Source of the DNA: Lindgomyces ingoldianus
Taxonomy: Eukaryota > Ascomycota > Dothideomycetes > Pleosporales > Lindgomycetaceae
Length of the DNA: 64,000 bases
Direction of reading: 5' to 3'
NCBI RefSeq assembly: GCF_010093535.1
Contig: NW_022985185.1
Location: 615,256-679,255, forward strand
Part shown: positions 48,872 to 59,625 of the stretch, piece after piece
Layout of the letters: every line of letters begins with the position of its first letter
Position numbering within the stretch: the stretch's first letter is position 1
Made by a program: the position numbers and the translations under genes
Notes under the pieces: generated by a model
The model's database searches: none
What the model was told of the DNA's origin: nothing
What the model saw: the letters and a program-made list of their open reading frames with translations, nothing else

Positions 48872-50003
48872 ACGTACCTAACAGGTTAGCCGGCCACACA
48901 GGTTGGCCGGCCACTTTTGCTAAGCCCCTACTAAACTCTACCTATCTACATAATGCCTTAACAACAACACTAGATTAAATCTTCTAAAGAACATTAAATA
49001 CAGCTTACTCTTTAAGCTTTTAAATAAGACTTAAAACTCTTCTTACAACACACTGCAGCTATTTATAATGTCTTTTACACAACACTAAGCAATTAACGCG
49101 CTAGACAGCCTTTATAAGCAGAATGCTAGCCTAAATTAAGAAATCTAACTAAGCTTAAAAAAAAAGTAGTTGTTAAGTACATACTTAAGCTTATTACACG
49201 CAGATTTCCCTCTAGGCTTGTAGCTATAGCTAATATAGCTAATTCCTTACCTGCAGAGCGTAATCTAGGCTAGGTTAGCTTAAACTAGACTAGTATGTAA
49301 GTTAAGCACTGCTCTAAGTTTATAATAAAGTTTAATTATAAGTTTAATTATAAGAGAGCGCTTTATAAAGATCTAGAAGTTATCTAGGGCTAGTTTTACC
49401 TAGTAGCTAACATAAAAGCTAAGTATAGTATCTAGAATAAAGACAAGTATAACTTTAACAAGTTAAGCTTTATAATAGGCTAGATATTAACTAAAGCAGT
49501 TATTACAGCTTTAGAGAGACAAAGACAGCTAAAGGCAATATAGTAAGGTAATAAAGAGTAGATAATAGTTATCTAGGGCATTAACATAATAAGGTAGGCT
49601 ATAAGATTATAAAGCTTTAAGCAGCAAATAAAGCTGCTACATAACATAGATTACATAAAAGAAAGCAGATTTAGGTAGAAAAAACCTTAATAGTTAAGAA
49701 TAAAGCTTATCTAACTGCTCTAAAGGAGTTTAAAGCGCGTAGTAATAGGAAAAAGCTAAAGACATAGGTGCGCGCTAAAGAAGGTAAGCTAAGTTAAAAG
49801 CAATGCAGGCAGTGTAATTAGACTAGGCATAACTTGCGTACATGTAAGTAAGTAGCAAAAGTAGACTCTAATTAATATCTTATGTTGTATTACTCTATAC
49901 AGGGCTAAAGTAGGCTGTTTTGCGAGAGAATAGAGTAGTTTTAGTGGGGGCTTAGCAAAAGTGGCCGGCCAACCTGTGTGGCCGGCCAACCTGTTAGGTA
50001 CGT
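48872..50003 (+). mobile_element. Fot1/pogo-like element M, internally deleted (1132 bp)
   Basis: The inverted repeats start ACGTACCTAACAGG at both ends, next to TA. They contain GGCCGGCCAC words and end near TTTTGCTAAGCCCC, the same inner word as in L (TTTTGCTAAGACCC). Plus-strand transposase fragments remain: N-terminal DNA-binding part near 49100-49290 (ITRRFPSRLVAIANIANSL), start of the catalytic core (FNKLSFIIGQI near 49460-49490) and the C-terminal knuckle (RHNLRTC-like) near 49800-49850. The middle of the core is deleted. A frame at 49789-49989 is a shadow of the repeat. Confidence 0.85.
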
Positions 50004-50005
50004 TA

Positions 50006-51560
50006 TAAATACTTATATAAAAATCTTTTTAAGATTATAGCATAGAAAAAGATAGCTACCCTACATAAAAAAAGCACTTAAAAAAAGATTATATAAACTA
50101 AAGTAACATCTAAGCTGCTTTTACTAAAGTAAGTTTTTATATATAAATTTAACTAGAATAAGTATTTTACTAAATGTAAAGCTTATATATGCGTACATAG
50201 TAATCTCTAGAGTAAGAACTTGCTCTAGTTAACCTATGCTGCTACTCTTACAGCTAGATTCTTCTAAACAGTAATAGTAATAGCAGCTTAATTTAACCTA
50301 AAGATTAAGTAATATAATGTTATAAGCGCGTTTCTAAACACGCACTATAAAGGTAAGCTAGAAGTAACATGTAAGCTTTTAAAAGGCTTTATAAAGCCTA
50401 GCATATGCGTTAAGCTTCTATAAGCTCTATATAGACTACGCAACTTACTAATTTTGTAGTACTAGAAGCTCTTATAGGCTTTTTAGAAGCTTAAGCTTAT
50501 TTTATTTAAAAAAAAAGCTGTGCTTATTTTTTAACTATAATTACTATATTTTACTTTTTTTTATATAGACAACATACTCTATATTTATTACTATAATAAT
50601 AAGTTAAAAGCTTACTAATTAATTAGTGTAATTAAGAAAATGTATAAGCTAAAAGATTAAAAGCTATGTAAAAAGTTTCTAAAGATTAAAATAATTAAAA
50701 ATAAAAATGCTAAGATAATTTAGCTAGTACATAACATGTATATTAAGAAAGTAGTAAAGAAGTTTAACTTTACAGAAAGCGCGCTTTTCCTAAGGACTCT
50801 CTTACTATTAAAAGAGCTTATAAGTAACTAGGGATTAGTAATAAAGCATAAAATTAAAGAATACTAAGAGCGCGTAGGATTAACACTATATACTATAACT
50901 ATAGTGCGCCCTAACATAGCGTTTACAGCATCCTAGCTCTTCTACTACCTAATAAACCTAAAAAAGCAGCACTTTTAGGCAGTAAACTAGGTAATTGTGT
51001 ACCTATACTGCATAAGGTATACAGGCATATAGTATAAAGCACTAGAAGGTGCGCAACTTATTATGTATAGAGACACATCTTTTGCTAATTATATAGAAAC
51101 TAGATAATTATTTTATAAATACATTATTTTACTTTTTAAAGAACTAATCTTATAGAAAGTAGCTTTCTAGCTAATAGTAACTATGTTTATAATAAAAGCT
51201 AAGCTACTTACTTTAGCGCACATTATAAAGAAATTACTAGCTTTAAAATGCTTCTTTAAAGAACTTACTCTAAAGCTAGGCACACTGTAGTAGATCTACT
51301 GTAACAACTAGCAGACAATTAGGTTAGTAGTAGAGAAGAACGCCTAGATAACTACTTACCTGCGCCACATTAATATTTAGAATATGTAGCTGCGCTAGGA
51401 GCACATAAAAGGATCTTTTAAAGTGCGCTATATTAAAACAAGCAACATGCTAGTAGATAGGCTTATAAAGCACTTACTAAGGCAGTAATTTAAGTACTTT
51501 AAGCAGCTTCTTAATTTTAAAGACACATAAACAAGCTTTTAAAGAAAGAAAGTGTTAATT
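50006..51560 (+). pseudogene. Copia F reverse transcriptase and RNase H remnant
   Basis: RT motifs run in order: QYNVISAFLN (about 50308-50340), the LLKGFIKPSICVKLLQALY stretch (about 50370-50430), FFIQTTY at the catalytic box near 50560-50580 where F-Y-V-D-D is expected, RPNIAFTASQLFYYLINPK (about 50910-50970), then RNase H with MYRDTSFANYIE (about 51060-51100), LALKCFFKELTLKLG and SNMLVDRLIKHLLRQQF at about 51445-51500. Only Gln, Trp and Asp positions are damaged. Confidence 0.88.
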
Positions 51561-51695
51561 ATTAATAGTAAAGACATTTCTACACTGCCTAGAAACAAGA
51601 GTTCTATTTACTAGTAGGGACACTCCTCTATGCTATAGAGTTTAAGCAGGGATTTAATACATAAAATGTGTAAAAACATAGAAAACATAGAACAC

Positions 51696-51920
51696 TTAAA
51701 CTATAAGGAGATTAACAAGCTTACCTAAGAGCTCCTTAGCGCGCTGGCGACGCGCTAGGAGCCTAGGGGAGACAACACCCTGCTCCTCCTCCTCCACCTC
51801 CTCCACCTCCTCCACCTCCTCCACCTCCTCTTCCACCTCCTCTTCCTCCTCCTCTTCCTCCTCCTCTTCCTTCTCCTCCTTCTCTACTACTTTCTCTATA
51901 ACATCTTCTTTAAGCAGAGC
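51696..51920 (-). other. Low-complexity acidic frame (about 74 codons), coding status doubtful
   Basis: On the minus strand this frame reads ALLKEDVIEKVVEKEK, then about 40 residues of Glu with Val, then VVSPRLLARRQRAKELL. The acidic run comes from a CTC/CCT triplet tract; the other strand reads as Leu- or Pro-rich. A possible fungal intron lies upstream on the same strand (about 51945-52005: GTAAGC start, CTAAC branch site, AG end). I do not recognise a family, and a repeat artefact is at least as likely as a gene. Confidence 0.25.
51779..51900. repeat. CTC/CCT triplet repeat tract
   Basis: This is an almost pure pyrimidine tract of CTC, CAC and TTC triplets on the plus strand. It is a simple repeat with purine-pyrimidine asymmetry. 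Confidence 0.9.
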
Positions 51921-52256
51921 TTAAACTACTAGCTAAAGCTAGGACGCAGCCTATAGCCTGTTAGTCTAATCTAAGGTATAACGCACAATCTCTGCAGAGA
52001 AGCTTACCTGCTTGTCCTCTGCAATAAGCGCTGCAACAAAGCGCCGCATATAGACAACAGTAACAGGGGGACTGCAAATAAGTTAAAAGCTAGATTACCC
52101 TACACACTACTACAGGGCTTACAGGGGCAGGCAGCTGTGCCTAGAGGAATAGCGCTAGCAGCGCAAACTGCTAGTAGCGGAATCATAGCACTCCCCACTA
52201 GAGCGCCCTGCGAGCGCACTCTTTATGCAGCCTAGACAGGACTGCGCGCGGAGCGC

Positions 52257-52350
52257 ACCAGGGGGAGGCCGGCGGGGAGTGGAGGCCGGGCCGGGGAGCG
52301 GGCGCCGGCGGGGGCGGGCGCAGGGCGGCGGGGGGTAGTGGGCGCGGGCT
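52257..52350 (+). other. G-rich block, possible G-quadruplex cluster
   Basis: More than eight runs of three or more G occur within 95 bases on the plus strand (for example GGGGGAGG, GGGGAG, CGGGCCGGGG, GGGGGCGGGCG, GGCGGGGGG). The extreme composition contrasts with the AT-rich surroundings. Read on the other strand it gives a Pro/Ala/Arg-rich frame (52198-52383), which is not convincing as a protein. Confidence 0.7.
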
Positions 52351-52583
52351 TACAGGCAACGCGGCCCCGCAGAGCGGCAGCACGCAAGCAGGCAGCTCTT
52401 TTAGCTTTGTTAAGCTACAGATGCACGTTAGCAGAGATTGCAGACAGGTTTAAAGTTTGTTCTTAAAGCTCTTAAAAGCATTAACTTACATGCAGCATGT
52501 TAGTTAGACTTACAGAAAAGAAGCTTAGAGGGCAGAAGAGTTTATTTACCTCTGTTGCAGCGATCACAGCACGCACGTGACCT

Positions 52584-52679
52584 GCGCTGCCTAGGGAAAC
52601 AAGCATTGCGCTGCCTAGGGAAACAAGCATTGCGCTGCCTAGGGAAACAAGCATTGCGCTGCCTAGGGCAACAAGCACA
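52584..52679. repeat. Four tandem 24-bp units
   Basis: The unit GCGCTGCCTAGGGAAACAAG plus CATT is repeated at 52584, 52608, 52632 and 52656; the last copy has one change (GGCAAC). On the minus strand the unit gives an eight-residue repeat (MLVSLGSA). That frame is 67 codons and unsupported. Confidence 0.95.
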
Positions 52680-52766
52680 AACACAGGGTAAACACGCAGC
52701 GCTGCTCTAACAAGCCAAGTTAACGCTTAACGCAGGTGAGCTGCGCAGCAGCTCACCTAGGGGGTG

Positions 52767-52964
52767 TGTCGCGTATACTAAGAGCCTTAGCTAGGGCTCA
52801 GAGCCTAGGACTAGGGGCTCAGAGCCTGGGACGCAGCTTAGGATCTGGAGATATTATGTTCCAAAGCTTAGTGTATATAAGGAGAGCCTTTAGCTCTCTT
52901 AGATAGCGGAGTTACTTTATCTGATCTTCTGAACAGCTACTGCCAGGCTATTTTATCCTCCACA
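52767..52964 (+). repeat. 3' LTR of Copia F (198 bp)
   Basis: It pairs with 38788-39005 but has one less ~20-bp unit. The outer right end is clean (CTGATCTTCTGAACAG ... TCCTCCACA). The inner left end has TAGCTAGGGCT where the 5' copy has TGGCTGGGGCT. Confidence 0.9.
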
Positions 52965-52969
52965 ACTTT

Positions 52970-54025
52970 CTTAAACACTTTAACTATAAAAGTTAGTAAA
53001 CTATTTATATACTTTTAAATTTTTATTTTTATAAGCATTAATTATAACTTAAGTTTTAAAGTATTACTTAAAGTTTATAACTACTAGGGCTTATTATATA
53101 CAAGTAGTAGTAGTAATAAAGTGTGTAACTTTATATTAAGGCCTATTATAACTTATTATAAGTTAAAAAAAACTAATCTAGCGCCTTAAAACTTTTTTTA
53201 AATATTACTAAAAGGAATTATAGTATTATAAGCTGCTTTAAAGCATAGTAAAAACTTTATTTTTATAATATAAGTAATCTAGTTGTGTATAAGGTTTTTA
53301 GCTTAGCACTTATACACCTTTTTTAAAAAAGTAAAATAACCTACATTAAGTAGCTATAAAAAGTGTAATAAGTAAAAAAGCATATAAATAGTAATAATTT
53401 TGTTATTTTTATAGTATTACTAAAAATAAAGTAAGTTATAGCTCTTATAGCTGTTAATAACTAGTAGATAGTAGCTACTAACAGTACACTTCTTTATATG
53501 CGCGTTAAAGTGCTTTAACTAGTCTAAACTAAGCTAATTAGTAGTCTAGCTATGCTTAAAGATTATAATAACTTAATTTTAAAGTAGATTTTTCTTTTTA
53601 TACTAGTTTAAAAAGTAGTTGCTACTCTAAAAGATAATAAAAAGCAAAATAGCCTACTTTTTAGCATTAACGCCCTAGATAGCTATTGTCTACTTCTAGT
53701 TGCCTAGCTAGACTGCTTTTAGCTGTTTTTATCTCTCTAAACTTATAATAACTGCTCTAGTAGATATCTAGCCTATTATAAACTCTATCTTATTAAAGTT
53801 ATACATGTTATTATTCTAGATGCTATACTTAGCTTTAATATTCTTTATAAGGTTAAACTAGCTTTAAATTACTATAAAAATTTTATAAAAAGCTTTTTTA
53901 TAGTTATACTTACACTTAAACTTTACTTTAAGCTTTAAGTAACACTTAATAAATATATTAAGCTAGTTTATGCTAATATAGCGTATATTATGCTTAATAT
54001 ATAAAGAATTAGCTATATTAGCTAC
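52970..54025 (-). pseudogene. L: transposase catalytic region
   Basis: The minus strand encodes the middle of a Fot1-like DDE transposase. LLQPLDVGCF of the family appears as FLQLLNVGYF near 53335-53360, followed downstream by LKKVYKCQAKNLIHNQITYI and FLLCFKAAYNTIIPFSNI (about 53220-53330) once stops are read as Gln. The catalytic Asp neighbourhood is at 53440-53466. It ends at GCTAC (54021-54025), duplicated by Gypsy K. Confidence 0.75.
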
Positions 54026-54343
54026 TGTCACGATTGTGCACGAGTAAGGTTATAGAGCTTCACGGAGGTCTAGTTTAATTACTACGTGAGGTATTATAGT
54101 AGGTACAAGACGTTGTGTGAGGAATAAAAAGGTTTAGAAGGAAATTAGCAGTTAAATACTTAGCTTAGAAGTCTAAGCGCTTTAAGTATAAATTAAGCCT
54201 GTTCTAGGTTTAGTTAGTGTTAAAGCAGTTTGTGCTTAAGTTTATGTCTATATTATGTTATATTTATGTTAGACGTGCACTAATAATACTTTAGTACATG
54301 TCTAATATAGTTATGTCTAGGATCTAGGGAGGATACTGTAACA
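54026..54343 (-). repeat. Left LTR of Gypsy K
   Basis: TGTCACGATTGTGCACGAG (clean) to GGATACTGTAACA (mutated). Confidence 0.92.
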
Positions 54344-57300
54344 GTACCCCCCCTTTTATTAGAAAGAGAATTCTTTATATTAGTAGTTCTAGCATTAAGT
54401 TGTCTTTATTAGAGTACAGGTTTAGTTTAGATAGGTATTAAGCGTAGAATTAGGTTACTGCAGAGTTCTCTTGCAGGGCTTTTGCAGGTTCCTATAACAG
54501 TTTATTATATCTAGTTTATTTTATAAAGTATTTATAAATATATTTCTTTTTATTAAACTAAATCTATTTAACATCTTTTATAATATATTCTAGTTTATTG
54601 TTTATAATAATAGGTTTAAGTAGTAAGTTTAGCTATCTAGGTAGATAGTTAGATTTAGAGGCTGCTTAGCGCAGCAATAATACATAGAACACAGGGTGTA
54701 TCTTTATGCTGTTAGGTAGGATTAATTAGTAAGTGTGTAATAAGACTATATAAGCTACTATAAAGAAGCTAAGGTTTTTCTAATTAAGTTTCTTTAATTA
54801 TTAGTTTATTTAAATATTTCTAGTATCTAGCTAGACCTTCTTGCTAGCTGCATACATAAAGGCAGAGGTTTAGAATTAGTTTATGTACTCTTATTAAAAA
54901 GCTTAAGCCTATGTAAGCTTTTTATAAACATATTTAAATATATTTTAAATTTTATTAATAAGTCTATTTACATTTATTACTTATATAGATTAATAAGTTA
55001 GTTAGAGAGTATTTAAAAGTAGTTTAAATTCTATTTAAAGGTAGTATCTGTAGTTTACTAAGAACAAAAATACTTATGTTAATTTAAATGTTATGTTATT
55101 AGCTTTAAACTATGCTGTAGCTAACTATTTTACCTAGTTGTCCTACTAGTAGTTTATGTACACTTATAGGACTTATTTTATTACAGCATTTATGTTCTTA
55201 GTCTAGCTATTAGTCTCTAGGTAAAAAGCTGTAGATAGATAGGAGACAATTTAGAGCTGTTTATAAAGTTTGTTCTAAAAGGCTAAGACAAACTGCGTAC
55301 CCCTGTCTAATATAATTATGTTAGGCAGGCTATAGTAAACTTATACGTATTAGTAGAATAACTAGGCTATATTAAAGGCAGTTATAGAGGAACATAGTAT
55401 TAAGTGTTAATACTTAGTTAAGTAATTAATAACTACTATAATATTTATATACCCTTTAGATAAAAGTAGGTTTATAATAAAATTAATTAATATATCTTTC
55501 TAAGCTTATTTAAGAATTAGAAGCAGTTTAAGTAGGCTATTATACCTTTTTTAAAAGGCTTTTACTTTATAGTAAGTATAGCAACATAATACATATTAGC
55601 GTATAGTATAGAACATGCAGGGCTAGTAGTACTCTCTCTGTAGTAGGTTAAGAGTCTTTNNNNNNNNNNATTATAAGTTAGTTATAGTAATATAGCTTAC
55701 TATTTTAGTTTTTATAGTTAGCTAGTGTTACTTTTTTTAACTAACTAGCGCTGTTTTAGAGCAGGTTTAAAGTTTCTTAGATAAATTTATTATTTAGATA
55801 CTTATTAGTAATAATTTAATTAATTATCTAATTTATTTTATTTAAGTTAAGGTCTAAAAATAGCTTAGGTTAAAGTAGAGTTTAGTGTTAAGCCTTTTAC
55901 ACTTTTTTCTAAGCAAAAATGTCTTAGAATTACTTTATAAAGGCATTTAGTTTCTCTTTATTTTAACTAGAATAATAAGTAATCTTAAAATTAAAATAGA
56001 ATAGGTATTTAAACTAATAGGCTTATTAGTAGCTAAGTTATTTTATAGTTACAAAGTACTGTAAGTTCTTATAGTTAGATAGAACCTATATTAGATGCGC
56101 TGCACCTTCTAGTTTAGGTTACTATTATTTAAAGCAGTGTACTATAGCAAGTAATTTCTTGTTATAGATTTTATAATTACTTTTTATAAGACTTATTCTT
56201 TTTAAGAAGTATGCAATAGGCTTAATAGTTCTATCTAGCTTAGTCTAGAAAAGAACTTCTGCTACTACATAGTCTAAGGCATTAGCTTCTACAAGTATTA
56301 GTAGTTTAAAGTTAAAGTAGTAAAGTATTAAGGCTTTAGTAAAAGCTTTTTTTAGCTAGTTAAAGGACTATTAGTAATTTAAGTTAAAGTTAAATTAAAC
56401 TTCTTTTTTAGTAAGTGTAATTATAAAGCTTACTAGCTATAAAAAGTTATTAATAAATTATTAGTAAAAGTTAGTAAATTTTATAAAAGCTTAAACATCT
56501 TTTATATTTTTTAAGTATTACTAATCTAGCATAGTCTAAACCTTAACAGGGTCTATTTAAATGCTATCTGTAGAGATTATATATTCTAAATATGTAACTT
56601 TTAATTAGTAGAACATGCATTTATTTATGTTAAGTTACAGACCTACTTCTTCTATAGCCTTTAGCACTAAGCGTACATGCTGTTTGTGCTCTAAAAGGCT
56701 ATTACTATAGATTAGAATATTATTAATATACATAGTGTAGAACATGTCTAGGTAGGGTTAGAGTAAGTTGTTTATAAAATGTTAAAAAGTACTAGGTGTG
56801 TTAGCTAAGCTAAAGAGCATTACTAGGTACTTAAATAGTCTATATTAGGTCTAAAATGCTATTAGCTACTTATTACTCTTTACTATTCTTAGCTTATTAA
56901 AGGCAGTAATAATATCTAACTTTATAAAATACTTTACTTTACTTAGTTAGCTTAAGGTTTCTTGTAAAAAAAGAATTAAGTATTAGTTCTTAATAGTAAT
57001 AGTATTTAGTCTTTAGTAGTTAACATAGAATTAAAGCCTACTCCTAAGTTTCTTTATAAATAGTATAGGTAACACTACTAGTAAAAAGCTAGCTTAAATA
57101 AACCCTTTTTTTAGGTTTTTATTAAGGTATTTTTAAAGCACTTTTAATTTGTTTAGTAACATCTTATATAGTAGCCTATAACTAGGTTGTTTACTAGACT
57201 TAAGAGTTATCTAGTAATTATATAGATGTTATATTAAAAGCTTATTAAACTTATTTTAAAAAAAGACATATAATAAGTTATAGTAGTTTTAAAGGACTAT

Positions 57301-59302
57301 TATTTTTAAGTTAGTGTGTTTTTAGAAAGCTAAAGCTTAGTCTATATTAGAAATTATAACTGCGTAGATTTTATAATCTAGTTATTAAGCTAGGGTTATA
57401 AATAAGGTAGGTTCTATGTAGCAGATGTCTATCTACTGTTTAAGTCTTAGTTTATGTTTAAATTAGGTAGGTAGAGGTTTTTTAAAAGCTTTTTTTTTTT
57501 TAAGTTTAAGTAGTTATTAAATTATTTTATGTAGCTTATCTTAGTAAGAGGCCTAGCTTATTAGCTTTACTTAAGTAGTTTTTTTTTAAGTTATTAAAAA
57601 GTAAGTCTAGAGACTTTTTATATTAAGTGCTATTTAAGTGTTATTTAAGTGTAAGTGTAAGTATATATCTTAGCATTAAAAAGAGTTAAAGTTTAGAACT
57701 TACTCTTAGTAATTAAAAGTAACTTTATGCTAATACAGCTATAGTTGTTCTAAGATTAAGTTATAATGTCTTATGTTTATTACATAGAGCTTAATCTGCT
57801 TCTTATAGTGTTAGTAGGTAATTATAATAGTTATAGTATAAAAGATAGAACTTTTTTAAGTTGTTTTCTATTAAATCTAGTTAGGTAAATTATTTAAGTA
57901 AGTAGTATTAATTAAAGATTTAGTTTACACGCTAGTTCTTTATTAATATAACCTATGCTGTTTACTTCTAAGTTAATAAAAGCTTATATTAAAGCTAATA
58001 TAGTTTCTTATTATAAATATATAAAAATATTAACTTAGTACTTCTAGTTATTAGTAGGGGACTTAGCCTATAAGTTAGCAAAGATCTAGTGTTAAATTAG
58101 TCCTAAAGGGTAACTTAGCCCTAGGATAAGCCTTTTTGCAGGCTTTTACTGCTATAGCTGCAGCTATATTAAGAGTAGCAAAAAAAATTAGAGCTTAAAT
58201 ATAAGTTAAAGCCTTTACAGAAATAAGATTAAAATAGTAAGGATTTTTAATAAGTACTAGCAGCGCTACTTATATAAACTTAAAAAAAAGGAATAAAGTA
58301 GTTTTAAAAAATATAACTATGCTTACTACACTTAAAGCATTAACTTTTTTTTTATAATTTTTATACTTTTTAAAACTAACTAAAGCATAATTTAAATTAA
58401 TTTTTATTATGTTAAGGTTTTTATTTATAACTGCGCTAGTTTAGGGGCGTATTAGGGCTTGTATAAGGAGAAACCTTATGTTATTATTATAGGTAGTAAT
58501 TAGGTTCACATACGCATTAAAGTTATTTAGAAGGGGTTCTTCTACTATAGCGTGTTACAGTTTAGTTAAGAGGGAGTTATATAAGGCTATAATTAAACCT
58601 ATCTTATTTAGGCTTATATTAGATGTAAGTTAGTAGAACTTAGTAAAGTGTAAAGTAAAGCTTTTTTTTTTTTATTATAAAGTGTTTAGGTAACTTAAGG
58701 CTGTTAACTTTTTATTTAAGTCTTTATAAGTTACTTACAGGAACACTATAAATTAACCTAGGTTAATAATATTCTTATTTATTAGTAAGTTAATTAAGGC
58801 TGTTATGTTATAGTTAAGTTAAAAGTAGGCATATAGTAACTAAAAGTGTTTAGAGGGGAATTAGTCTATGTTTTCTTTAAGTTTATATTAGAGCTTACAT
58901 AGAAAGAAAAGTAGGTCTTTTTATTTTCTATTAAATAGTAGGGGATTAGAAAGTTAGTTAGATTTTATTACTAAGTTAAAAAAGTTATAAGTTGTAAGTA
59001 GTGTTAAGTAGAAGAAAGTTAAGCTATTTTTAGACTTTTAGGTAGGCTTTAAGGCTAGTAAGTTCTTAGTTCTTACTACTATAATAGAAGTTAAGGCAGA
59101 AATAGACTACTTAATAATGTAAAGCTGTTTTTTAAAGTCTTTTTAAAAAGCTTTAAAGCTTATAATGTAGTAGCTTTTTTATAAAGTAAGTGCTTTTTAA
59201 AAAGCTTTTTAGCTTACTTTAATAGCTTAAAGTTATATAAGTACTAAGTTTATTAGATTAAATTTAGAGGCTATTTTTAGCTAAAGTTTTAACATAATGT
59301 AA
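54344..59302 (-). pseudogene. Gypsy K gag-pol remnant
   Basis: Same layout as A. The chromodomain-like tail is near 54400-54600, the integrase zinc domain is interrupted by the N run at 55660, RNase H and RT lie at about 55900-57200 with the YINN box near 56715-56745, protease is near 57780-58100, and gag is at 58100-59300. Stop-dense. Confidence 0.82.
55660..55669. other. Assembly gap (10 N)
   Basis: Ten N lie in the integrase part of Gypsy K. The aligned part of A2 has about 80 bases here, so the gap size is nominal. It sits in sequence shared by four copies in this window. Confidence 0.98.
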
Positions 59303-59620
59303 TGTTATAATTATACACAAGTAAGGTTATAGAGCTTTATAGAGGTCTAGTTTAATTACTACATAAGGTATTATAGTAGGTATAAGACATTATGTAAGAA
59401 ATAAAAAGGTTTAGAAGGAAATTAGTAGTTAAATACTTAGCTTAAAAGTCTAAGCGCTTTAGGTATAAATTAAGCCTGTTCTAGGTTTAGTTAGTGTTAA
59501 GGCAGTTTGTGCTTAAGTTTATGTCTATGTTATGTTGTGTTTGTGTTAGACGTGCACTAATAATACTCTAGTACGCGTCTAATACAGTTATGTCTGGGAT
59601 CCGGGGAGGATACCGTGACA
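59303..59620 (-). repeat. Right LTR of Gypsy K
   Basis: TGTTATAATTATACACAAG (mutated) to GGGGAGGATACCGTGACA (clean), followed by GCTAC. Confidence 0.92.
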
Positions 59621-59625
59621 GCTAC

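Larger units (their letters stand above)
51561..52766. other. GC-rich, low-RIP insert-like region in the 3' part of Copia F
   Basis: After RNase H the composition changes. CpA and CpG sites are kept from about 51730, GC rises above 75% at 52250-52370, and there are several simple repeats. No retrotransposon domain is seen. It contains a CTC/CCT triplet-rich tract (51779-51900), a G-rich block (52257-52350), four 24-bp repeats (52584-52679) and the polypurine tract before the LTR (52755-52766). It may be host DNA picked up by the element or a lineage-specific 3' region. Minus-strand frames are open in places but low in complexity. Confidence 0.6.
38788..52964 (+). mobile_element. Copia retrotransposon F hosting a TRIM, Gypsy A2 and element M
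   Basis: Its LTRs are at 38788-39005 and 52767-52964, with ACTTT duplications at 38783-38787 and 52965-52969. The plus-strand Copia order is seen in four pieces: gag (39100-40226), integrase (40840-42803), a short pol piece (48475-48871), and RT plus RNase H (50006-51560). A 1.2-kb region of different composition follows before the polypurine tract (CCTAGGGGGTG) and 3' LTR. Own length without insertions is about 6.8 kb. Confidence 0.9.
54026..59620 (-). mobile_element. Gypsy chromovirus K (A family), with assembly gap
   Basis: It has 318-bp LTRs at 54026-54343 and 59303-59620 and GCTAC duplications at 54021-54025 and 59621-59625. It is colinear with A and A2. The 10 N at 55660-55669 replace about 80 bp present in A2, which accounts for the shorter length (5595 bp). 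It is coded on the minus strand and inactive. Confidence 0.93.

Noticed and set aside
49789..49989. 66-codon minus-strand frame
   Set aside because: Antisense shadow of the M transposase end and its terminal repeat.
52198..52684. Two minus-strand frames (Pro/Ala-rich and an eight-residue repeat)
   Set aside because: They come from a G-rich block and a 24-bp tandem repeat; no family is recognised. Kept only as repeats and as part of the unusual F region.
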